A model generated the notes under the pieces. That model saw nothing but the letters and a program-made list of their open reading frames with translations, did no database searches and had not been told where the DNA came from. The position numbers and the translations under genes were made by a program. Below, one piece after another: positions 9,345 to 16,488 of a DNA stretch of 64,000 bases. Source of the DNA: Deltaproteobacteria bacterium (GTDB lineage: Bacteria > Myxococcota > Kuafuiibacteriia > Kuafuiibacteriales > Kuafuiibacteriaceae); the NCBI GenBank assembly GCA_016713425.1, contig JADJPE010000005.1, positions 930,001 through 994,000 of the forward strand. Direction: 5' to 3'. Position 1 is the stretch's first letter; the number at the start of each line of letters is the position of its first letter.

Positions 9345-9699
9345 AGGGAAGATGGCCATCCGAAGGACGAACGACGGACGACGGCACTGCTCTCGGTCGC
9401 CGATGCCTGCCTAGATGCACCGCCGGGTCCCTCGTCCGTCCTCGGGCGTGGCATCCGGGAGCGCACATACCCACAATGGCCGGCGATGACGAGCCGCGCG
9501 GCTCGTCCCAGCGGCTTCGAGGCGATACGTCCCAACTGTGCGACGGCGGTCTGATCCTGGCCCCCGGACCGGGGCGCCAACCCACGACGCGGGTGCGATG
9601 ATGGCCTCCAAGCCCCCGCATCTTCTCGGGCCGCAGCTATGGTACGCTGCGCCGCGGGAAAATCTGCGTGAAGGTGTTGGCAAAGGCGTTTTCTGAACA
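9345..9699. other. Gene-free stretch
   Basis: Short overlapping frames on both strands, none with recognisable motifs, signal peptide or ribosome site. Nothing supported; it may contain older decayed sequence continuous with the galE relic that follows. Confidence 0.5.
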
Positions 9700-9825
9700 T
9701 GCCGTCGAGGCTGCATCCGCGACTACATTCATGTTCTCGATCTGGCCAAGGCTCACGTCATGAGCCTCGAGGCACTCGCCCGTCGAAAGTTTCCGTCCAA
9801 GATCTTCAACCTCGGGTGCGGCCGA
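9700..9825 (+). pseudogene. Fragment of UDP-glucose 4-epimerase (galE relic)
   Basis: One frame reads GCIRDYIHVLDLAKAH and then a segment ending KIFNLGCG. These match two neighbouring conserved blocks of GalE (the xCIRDYIHVxDLAxAH motif and the YNLGxG strand). Nothing of the N-terminal Rossmann domain precedes it and stops interrupt the upstream frames; similarity ends abruptly before the GT4 start. It is therefore a decayed internal piece of about 40 residues. The intact epimerase-like gene in this window lies at 44130-45074. Confidence 0.7.
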
Positions 9826-9856
9826 CATCTCGAGTTCGAATCAGGAGGATCAAAGC

Positions 9857-10999
9857 GTGAACGTCCTAGTCTTTTCCGACGAATACCCCCCAGCCGGTGG
9901 CGGCGCCGGCGTGGTGGCGAGCCAACTCGTCTCGAACCTCGTGGCCATGGGTCACAAGGTCGTGCTGCTTTCGGGCGATGAGGGACAGGCTCCGGAGGCG
10001 AAGGCCCAAGAACACGTCCGAGTGCATCGAACCACGCTGATCTGGCCCATGGCCTACCTGAGAGCTCTACTCAAGCTGAGGCCGAAGCTGTCGTCGTTCG
10101 ACGCCATCGTTCTCAATGATATCGTTGCCGTCTATGTTGCGGGACTGTTCTTCAACGAAACGCAGCTCTCGAAGTGCGTCATCATCGCGCATGGGGACGA
10201 TGCAGCCTACGTCTTCAAGAAGACGAGTACCAAACACCATGTCTTCCAGATCAAGGCGTTCTGCGGAAGAACGCTCCGCCACTGTATGAAGGTGGTCGCC
10301 GTCAGCAGGTACGCCAAGGAACTCTACTGCAACAACATCCCGAACGATCCCCGGCTCCAGAACGTCGACCATCACTATGCGGGGCTCGATCTCGAGGGGA
10401 TGAAGCCCCTCGCCTCCATCACTCAGACGAAAACCGATATCGGCGTCCCCGAGGAAGCAACGCTGCTCTTCTCGGCCGGTCGGGTCGAAGAAGAGAAGGG
10501 CTTCCTCCACCAGTTCACGCTCTTCAAAGAGGAGGTCGATCAGGGCTCGAACTACGTCTGGCTCATCGCCGGCGACGGTGCACTGCGAGACCGATTGCAA
10601 GCGATGGTCGAGGCGAACAACCTGACGGAGCGCGTGCGCTTCCTCGGACAATTGCCGCGAGAAAAGTTGGCGACCTACTACAAGCTCGCCGACGTCTTCT
10701 GGCTCTTGTCGCACGCCACCTATGAGACGATGGGTCTCGTTTATTTGGAGGCCGCGTTCTACGGCACACCGAGCATTGGCCTGAGAAACTTCGGTGTGAT
10801 CGAGGCCATATCGGAAGGCAAGAGCGGCTATTTCTACGAAGGCGGTCGCATCGGCCAACTGATCGATCGCTGCGCGGAAAATATCACATCACAAGACTGC
10901 ATCGATCACGCGATGCAGTTCTCGAGCGTATCCTTCGCCAAGTACGTCGTTCCGGCGTCGGTCGGACATCGGTCTGACGTGGTTCCGGCGTCGGTCTGA
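9857..10999 (+). CDS. GT4-family glycosyltransferase
   Basis: 380 aa, GTG start 7 nt after AGGAGGA. It is a GT-B fold enzyme: an N-terminal EYPPAGGGAGVV loop that binds the acceptor side, a LFSAGRVEEEKGF strand that opens the nucleotide-sugar domain, and an ETMGLVYLEAAFYGTP segment (near residue 290), which is the E-x7-E motif of retaining GT4 enzymes. No signal or membrane segment. Likely transfers a hexose to a lipid, polysaccharide or capsule acceptor. The last ~20 residues and the stop codon come from an 11-bp tandem repeat, so the natural C-terminus may have been altered. A galE relic directly upstream suggests an eroded surface-sugar locus. Confidence 0.85.
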   Translation: MNVLVFSDEYPPAGGGAGVVASQLVSNLVAMGHKVVLLSGDEGQAPEAKAQEHVRVHRTTLIWPMAYLRALLKLRPKLSSFDAIVLNDIVAVYVAGLFFNETQLSKCVIIAHGDDAAYVFKKTSTKHHVFQIKAFCGRTLRHCMKVVAVSRYAKELYCNNIPNDPRLQNVDHHYAGLDLEGMKPLASITQTKTDIGVPEEATLLFSAGRVEEEKGFLHQFTLFKEEVDQGSNYVWLIAGDGALRDRLQAMVEANNLTERVRFLGQLPREKLATYYKLADVFWLLSHATYETMGLVYLEAAFYGTPSIGLRNFGVIEAISEGKSGYFYEGGRIGQLIDRCAENITSQDCIDHAMQFSSVSFAKYVVPASVGHRSDVVPASV

Positions 11000-11040
11000 C
11001 GTCGGTCTGACGTTAGTCTGACGTTAGTCTGACGTCGGTG
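10949..11040. repeat. Degenerate 11-bp tandem repeat
   Basis: Imperfect repeats of GTCGGTCTGAC / GTTAGTCTGAC interspersed with GTTCCGGCGTC. The array covers the last codons and the TGA of the glycosyltransferase gene and continues into the spacer. 11 bp is not a multiple of three, so copy-number change would alter the protein end. Confidence 0.8.
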
Positions 11041-11094
11041 GACATCGTTCCGGCGTTGGCTTCCTGGAACCTCATCCCAATGCGTCCCCCGAAC

Positions 11095-12192
11095 TCAGCC
11101 CGCGACAACGGCACCGTCGTCGCGACACGCCTTGGCCTCGCGAACGAAGTCCGCGAACAACGCATCGTTCGCTTCATCCGAAAGGTACTCCGGATGCCAC
11201 TGCGTCGTTCGACCGCGTCGAAATTCGGTGGCTTCTACGGTCGAAGCTTCACGCCCCAGGTGCGCGAGCCATGCGACCGGTGTCATGCCGTCGCCGGCTT
11301 CCTTGACGCCTTGGTGACGGTTGCTGTTCACCCAAAGTAAAGGCGCACCGCTTCGTCCGTAGAGGAACGAAGAGGGCGCCATCTCGATCCAGTTTCGGTA
11401 GATCACCTGCCCATCTGCATCGCGCACTTCGAACGGTTTTGTGATCTCTCTGCGGTCCGCGAGTCGAAGATCGACGTCCGTGTAGCCCTCTCCTTTCATC
11501 TCCTGCACCAACGAACCTCCGCGCGCGACGTTCCAAAGCTGGTGCGATCGGCAGACGCCAAGAAATGCACATTGGTCCAGCTCGAGCGCCCGCAGAAACA
11601 GGTCGGCCTCGAACCGGTCCCTCGGATAGTTGGTATCCTCGGCCTCTCGAATCGGTTGGCTATACATTCTCGGATGGACGTCAAAGCCGCCCGGGCCCAA
11701 CAGACCATGGACAACGCTCAAACATCCGTCGATGCACATGGCTCGTGCTTCTCGATTATCCGGAAAGAGGAGGTCAGCGCGAGGCAAGGTCAGCACGGCC
11801 CGGCCGCCCTTCTCCTCGATCCGCCGCACAAACTGTTCGATGGCCCGGCCATACCGTGACGTGAGCTGTCCGGGCTCCGCGAGCACAACGGCGATCAGCG
11901 GTCGGTCGTCCGGCGACGGCACATCACGCGCCGCACCAGCGCCCGCTCCGCCCGCGATCAATCGCGTCAGTTCCTGCCGCTGGTCGATCCATCCTCCGAA
12001 ATCACGAGCTCGAATGGCCCAACGATGAAAGACACCCTCGGTCCGCCCATCACTGACGGGGACGAGCACGGGCGCCGCCGCGCCCGGGACGTCGACGAGC
12101 ATCGGCACGACTCGGCGCGGCATCGGTTCTTGGCGTCGCGAGATTGACCGGACGGAGGCCAATCGATGCGTCCACGGGCGCGAGGTCGACAT
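11095..12192 (-). CDS. Class I glutamine amidotransferase-like protein (peptidase C26, gamma-glutamyl hydrolase type)
   Basis: 365 aa from the ATG at 12192, preceded by a GGCGGA ribosome site; the open frame extends to 12366 through a GAGACC repeat that is unlikely to be coding. The triad is visible: nucleophile Cys in LGVCRSHQLWN, and His/Glu in QWHPEYL; a GPGGFDV turn gives the oxyanion region. Members of C26 (PuuD-like) hydrolyse gamma-glutamyl amides. The N-terminal ~100 residues, with VPVSDGRTEGV, are extra. It is transcribed away from the lectin gene and no polyamine genes are adjacent, so the substrate is not indicated. Confidence 0.82.
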   Translation of the reverse strand: MSTSRPWTHRLASVRSISRRQEPMPRRVVPMLVDVPGAAAPVLVPVSDGRTEGVFHRWAIRARDFGGWIDQRQELTRLIAGGAGAGAARDVPSPDDRPLIAVVLAEPGQLTSRYGRAIEQFVRRIEEKGGRAVLTLPRADLLFPDNREARAMCIDGCLSVVHGLLGPGGFDVHPRMYSQPIREAEDTNYPRDRFEADLFLRALELDQCAFLGVCRSHQLWNVARGGSLVQEMKGEGYTDVDLRLADRREITKPFEVRDADGQVIYRNWIEMAPSSFLYGRSGAPLLWVNSNRHQGVKEAGDGMTPVAWLAHLGREASTVEATEFRRGRTTQWHPEYLSDEANDALFADFVREAKACRDDGAVVAG

Positions 12193-12307
12193 TCCGCCAG
12201 ACAACCCTGCATGGTTGATCTCGCTCACCGCCGCCTGGCGATGGCCCATCGCACCGGCCGACAGGGCGTGCCTCGCCCGCCGCGGAGTCGAACACCGGTC
12301 CGATGCT

Positions 12308-12344
12308 CCTCGACCGAGACCGAGACCGAGACCAGGACCGAGAA
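12308..12344. repeat. GAGACC hexanucleotide repeat
   Basis: Repeats of CGAGAC/CAGGAC between the divergent amidotransferase and lectin genes. 12193-12564 otherwise shows no gene and should hold both promoters. Confidence 0.6.
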
Positions 12345-12564
12345 GCGAGGGAGCGTCCGCGCGCATTCACGCGAAGGTACCCATTTCCCTCGATTTTCGA
12401 TGATCTTTTTCCTAGGGCGCCTTGCGGATCGTCTACCCAAGTTTTCGGCCAAAGCTGTAGAGGGCTCGCCTGACCGCTGTTCACCTCTGGTCCAAACGAG
12501 TGTCTGGACGACCCCAGATGCATGGCTTGGCGGTCAGGACCCGGCATGTCACGGTGCGCTCGGG

Positions 12565-15500
12565 ATGAGACGATTCGGTGGCATGCAATCGACCGCGCTG
12601 TACCCTGTATTGCTGACCGGCTTCCTGCTGCAACGCTGCGCCCCCCACGAATCACCATCCGGAAGTACAGCCCAGCCGACCCAAGACAGCGGGGTGGGTA
12701 CGGACGCCGGGTCGGGCACCGGCCCGGACGTGGGGGGTGAAGATGCCGGTCCAAGCCCAGAGGCGCTCGAACACACACGTCTTCGCCTACTTCGGCACGA
12801 GGTTCTCAAGAAGAGCTGTGTTTGCATCAATTGCGTCGAATATTCGGCATCAACGGACACTTCCCGCGACGATGACCTGGCGTCGATCGAGACATCCGGT
12901 TGCCTATATGTCCGCCAAGCGCTCTCGCCGTTCGAGAAGATCAAAGACGCGCCGCCCGCCTCGACGAGCGACCTGTTCGACGGACTGCGCGCCGCAGTCC
13001 TGCGTACGGGTGCGCTGAACGAAGAGCCAGGAAGCAACGACAGCAGCGGCGTCGGCACAGGTAGCGGCACCGGCACCGGCACCGGCACAGGCACCGGCGC
13101 AGGTAGCGGCACAGGCACCGGCGCAGGTAGCGGCACCGGCACCTCGACCTCTGGGCCGGCCACCAAAGGCGTGATGTACGAGTTTGAACTGCCTTCGATC
13201 GTCACCGAGAACTTCGTTCGCTCGCTTCAAATCGACGCGTCGGAGATGGCAACGCTCAACCAGCTTGCAGACGCATTTGATCCTGATTTTTCCGGCATTT
13301 CAGGCGACCTCCGCTTCGAACAAGTCGGGGAAGGGCACTTTGATCGCTGGGGCGAAGGCTTTGCGAAAAGTCGGAACAGCGTTCCGACGTTCGTGACTCG
13401 GGACGGATGGCACTACCACCTTCTTCTCGCGATGCGCGCCGTGGAGGCAGGTGCGCGCGCCATCTATCTTCCGAACGCCAAACAACGCGTTTCCCAAACG
13501 CCTGAACTCGATGTGCATCTCGAGAGCTTTGCGAGGGCCGTGAAGCACTATGCGAACACTGAGCACAACTCGTCGGTCTTCGTCGGGGTCGATCTTCTCG
13601 GCATCGACACCCGCGACCGCTACACCGTCGATCCGCCTTTTGACTTTCAAACTTTTGTGCTCGACTCGGATGTTGCGCTTGGCGCGCAGGGCGACCGCTA
13701 TGTCACGGCCAAAGATGGCGTCGATTATGCGTGCCACGGTCAGGAATACCTGGAGAGCGACAGCCCTGCCAAAACCACGGCCGCCGGACAACTCGTGGGC
13801 GAACTCTGTTTCGTGCGAGGCAACGCACGTGGTCTCGGGCGCGCCTACGATGAGACCGATACGGTCGAACAGTCCACGGATTTCGAGACACGCGGGATCC
13901 GCGGCGTTGCCGCCGTACTGGAGCTTAGCCGTGAGGCGCGCTGCGCCCTCTCCGACACCGAGGGCGGCACGCGATCCGGCGAGACCGACGTCGTCTACTA
14001 CGAAAACTACCCCGACGACGCCGCCACGACCTGCGCTTCGATTGTGAGGAACGGCCTGACCGGTCTCATGCAGTATGCGTCGCAGCCGAAAGCGATACGC
14101 AGCGCGTTTTCTCACTACATGGTCAGTACGACGAAGATGTTCCGTAGCAAAGGCGTTCTCACCTATTTCCCGCAGCCGCTGCGGGCCGGGCCTACATCCT
14201 TCGGCCAGTTGACGGAGAACAAGTATGGATTCAGCGAAACGGGGCTCTCAGCGCTGCAAAGCCGAGTACGGCGCTGCCCGGTCGGTGAAGAGAGTCGCTG
14301 GGAAGACTACACGGGTTCCCCGGCCGCCGACGTCTACAAGGCCCAAGACTGCGACGACCTCAGCGCCATCTCCGATGCACTCGCCCAATCCAATGATCCC
14401 CTTCCATCGGAACGACCGGACCTCATGGTTCTCCTTCCTCAAGAGCTCACCCTTCAACCCGGCGAGCTCATCCAAACGCGGGCCTTCTTGCTCCTCATGC
14501 GTCCGGACGGAAACCTCGTACTCCTCAGAAAAGGACAGACCACGCCAACCTGGAGCACGAACCTCTCGGATGTCGGCTGCGGCGACTCACCGCCTTGCGA
14601 TGCATCCTTCACAGAGGATGGCGCGCTGGTCGTTCGAAAGGGCGACGACATTCTCTTTACCTCGGGCACATCCGGACGCGGTGCCGTACGAATCGTGTTG
14701 AGCTCGGAACATCCATACCTCTCGATCCAAGATGGTCGAACGATCCTTTGGGCGATCAATGCGAGCAGTCCGACCGACCCGAGCGATCCAACTGACCCGA
14801 GCGATCCAACCGACCCGAGCGATCCCACTGACCCGAGCGATCCCACTGACCCGAGCGATCCCACTGACCCGAGCGATCCCACTGATCCAACCGATCCAAC
14901 CCCAGCGCAGTGCACAATCCCGGGCGGCGCGACGATGATTGAAGGTGACGGACGTATTTTCTATTCGCAGCCCCGCGCAGTTCTGCCCGACGACTGCGAC
15001 AACCACGGGCAGCGCCGCGTCTGCCTGTCCGACGGAACGTGGAGCGGCAGCGACAACTATCCATACGCAACGTGCACAACAGTCGCTCCTGCCGACTGTG
15101 TGCTGCCTTGGGGCGGATCGATTCCGGACGGCGACGCCCATAGGGCGTATGAGAACAGCTCCGTACCCTATGGAAACACGTGCGTCTCTGAAACGCGCAC
15201 GTGCAGTGATGGAACGCTGAGCGGGAGCTTCCCGCACAACGAATGCCACGTCCTGGATCCCGCGCGATGCATGATGCCGTGGGGAGAAATGATCGACCAT
15301 GGCGCCAGCCAAACCGCATACGCGCAAAGCTACGTGCCTTTCGGTTCGTCGTGTTCCTCGGAGGCGCGTGTTTGCGACAACGGCGTGTTGAGCGGCTCCA
15401 ATACCCAACAGAGCTGCCGGGTCGGCCCCGATCCGAGCACTTGCGAAGTCTACAGCACGAGCACCACGCTCGTCGGAACTCTGACCTCCGACGAGCAACG

Positions 15501-15681
15501 CGAGTTCTACCATCTCCAGTCTGCTTACAACGAACAAGGGCAACGAGTGACCACGTGCGAGCCCACTCAACTCTGGTGCCGCTGTACCTCGGTTGATTTG
15601 TGCACCCTCCTGAGACTCGGGAGTGCGGGCTGGGGGAACGCGAGCACAGGCTACTATGCCGACCCCAACTGCGGACGCTAA
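12565..15681 (+). CDS. Giant secreted protein with bulb-type lectin domain and three Cys-rich repeats
   Basis: About 1038 aa; the start is placed at 12565 (12583 also possible) because a hydrophobic leader (ALYPVLLTGFLLQRC) follows, probably a lipoprotein signal. In order: Asp/Gly-rich linker; a large unrecognised domain interrupted by a GTGSGTG tract (residues ~164-193); a bulb-type mannose-lectin-like domain (~625-732, with MRPDGNLVLL and repeated Trp/Asp blades); a SDPTDP linker (~735-778); three ~55-residue repeats with CxxPWGxxI, VPxGxxC and GxLSGS; and a Cys-rich tail. Predicted to be surface-exposed and carbohydrate-binding. The unrecognised N-terminal half contains aromatic-rich segments that could be a hydrolase, but I see no catalytic motif. 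Confidence 0.78.
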   Translation: MRRFGGMQSTALYPVLLTGFLLQRCAPHESPSGSTAQPTQDSGVGTDAGSGTGPDVGGEDAGPSPEALEHTRLRLLRHEVLKKSCVCINCVEYSASTDTSRDDDLASIETSGCLYVRQALSPFEKIKDAPPASTSDLFDGLRAAVLRTGALNEEPGSNDSSGVGTGSGTGTGTGTGTGAGSGTGTGAGSGTGTSTSGPATKGVMYEFELPSIVTENFVRSLQIDASEMATLNQLADAFDPDFSGISGDLRFEQVGEGHFDRWGEGFAKSRNSVPTFVTRDGWHYHLLLAMRAVEAGARAIYLPNAKQRVSQTPELDVHLESFARAVKHYANTEHNSSVFVGVDLLGIDTRDRYTVDPPFDFQTFVLDSDVALGAQGDRYVTAKDGVDYACHGQEYLESDSPAKTTAAGQLVGELCFVRGNARGLGRAYDETDTVEQSTDFETRGIRGVAAVLELSREARCALSDTEGGTRSGETDVVYYENYPDDAATTCASIVRNGLTGLMQYASQPKAIRSAFSHYMVSTTKMFRSKGVLTYFPQPLRAGPTSFGQLTENKYGFSETGLSALQSRVRRCPVGEESRWEDYTGSPAADVYKAQDCDDLSAISDALAQSNDPLPSERPDLMVLLPQELTLQPGELIQTRAFLLLMRPDGNLVLLRKGQTTPTWSTNLSDVGCGDSPPCDASFTEDGALVVRKGDDILFTSGTSGRGAVRIVLSSEHPYLSIQDGRTILWAINASSPTDPSDPTDPSDPTDPSDPTDPSDPTDPSDPTDPSDPTDPTDPTPAQCTIPGGATMIEGDGRIFYSQPRAVLPDDCDNHGQRRVCLSDGTWSGSDNYPYATCTTVAPADCVLPWGGSIPDGDAHRAYENSSVPYGNTCVSETRTCSDGTLSGSFPHNECHVLDPARCMMPWGEMIDHGASQTAYAQSYVPFGSSCSSEARVCDNGVLSGSNTQQSCRVGPDPSTCEVYSTSTTLVGTLTSDEQREFYHLQSAYNEQGQRVTTCEPTQLWCRCTSVDLCTLLRLGSAGWGNASTGYYADPNCGR
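13054..13143. repeat. Hexanucleotide tract encoding Gly-Thr/Gly-Ser/Gly-Ala
   Basis: Units GGCACC, GGCACA, GGTAGC and GGCGCA, all in frame, inside the N-terminal domain of the lectin protein. A short flexible insertion that slippage could lengthen without shifting the frame. Confidence 0.85.
14769..14900. repeat. 18-bp tandem repeat encoding the SDPTDP linker
   Basis: About seven copies of an 18-bp unit (ACTGACCCGAGCGATCCC with A/C and C/T variation), in frame. It joins the lectin domain to the Cys-rich repeats as a stiff acidic Pro linker. Confidence 0.9.
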
Positions 15682-15736
15682 CGCCCCAGCGACCCACCCG
15701 CTTTCCTTCAGCGATGCGCGGGAAGAGGCGAAGTTC

Positions 15737-15773
15737 AAAAAAAATGACCCCTGAGCCGAAGCGCAGGAGTCAT
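15737..15773 (-). terminator. Intrinsic (Rho-independent) terminator, minus strand
   Basis: Stem arms ATGACTCCTG and CAGGGGTCAT (minus-strand sense, 10 pairs including one G-U), with a loop around CTTCGG, followed at once by eight T. On the plus strand it lacks a U tract, so it does not terminate the lectin gene by the same mechanism. Confidence 0.7.
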
Positions 15774-15868
15774 AGCCATCCGAACAAACAAGATTGGTTT
15801 CCGCATTCGCGGAGGTGCTGGGCCTGTAGGCTACGAAGGATGTCGAGTCAAGGCTCTTCCTTCGTAGC
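15737..15868 (-). ncRNA. Candidate structured small RNA on the minus strand
   Basis: Read on the minus strand from 15868, there are three hairpins in ~130 nt: an 11-bp perfect stem (15858-15868 with 15830-15840), a CCGC/GCGG stem (15811-15822), and a 10-bp stem closing with a run of eight U. No convincing ORF overlaps on that strand; one long frame there is merely the translation of a 9-bp repeat. This could be a small RNA or the 3' end of an unseen transcript. The 5' end and promoter are not identified. Confidence 0.4.
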
Positions 15869-16009
15869 GACGCGCGCTCGTCCGACTTTCTCAACTCGGA
15901 TGTTCGTCGCATCCGTGGACCGTCGCTCCCTGTTTACGACCCCCTCTCGAGATCGAAGCAACGGGCGGCGAGGCGCGGAAGATAACTCAAATCGGTGCGA
16001 GCAGGCGCT

Positions 16010-16099
16010 GAACCCGTCGAACCCGTCGAACCCGTCGAACCCGTCGAACCCGTCGAACCCGTCGAACCCGTCGAACCCGTCGAACCCGTCGAACCCGTG
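16010..16099. repeat. 9-bp tandem repeat, about ten copies
   Basis: Unit GAACCCGTC, nearly perfect, between genes. It opens long false frames on both strands (NPS, PVE and GFD repeats). No spacers, so not CRISPR. Apart from this tract and the candidate RNA, 15682-16488 has nothing recognisable. Confidence 0.92.
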
Positions 16100-16488
16100 C
16101 ATCCTTCCGGTGGCCGAACGAAGCAAGAAAGGGCGATGGTCGATCTCGAAGAGCCGCGACGCGTGCGGGCCATCGAAGAGCCTGACCCGGATCTCTGGGA
16201 GTGTGCGAGAAGATGATCTCCAGAACGCAAGTTCCACATCGGACACCCATCGTGCGGGCATCACCCGCGAATCGCGCGGTTCGCACGGGTGCATCAGCCC
16301 GGTCCGGGGCCTCTCGGCAAACCGGGCACAGCCTCTTGGGCGGGCGATCGCGCGCTTGCGACGCCGAGCTGGAGATCGGCACCTCCGCGCGACCCAACCC
16401 GGGTGCGGAATTTGCCCCGCGTGACTCGACAGTACCTCGCGCGCGCACCGGCACCGATGCAGGTGTGCGTACCGATGTGCGTGCGACG

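Noticed and set aside
9164..9601. Plus-strand frame of 145 aa after the flavoprotein
   Set aside because: Begins inside the flavoprotein in another frame, basic and Gly-rich, no features.
9826..9850. GTTCGAATC-like sequence resembling a tRNA T-loop
   Set aside because: No acceptor, D or anticodon stems can be drawn around it.
14587..15912. Minus-strand frame of 441 aa antisense to the lectin gene
   Set aside because: High-GC antisense frame; the plus strand has signal peptide, domains and Cys repeats.
16010..16099. Regular short direct repeats resembling a CRISPR array
   Set aside because: The 9-bp units are contiguous without spacers, and no cas genes are nearby.
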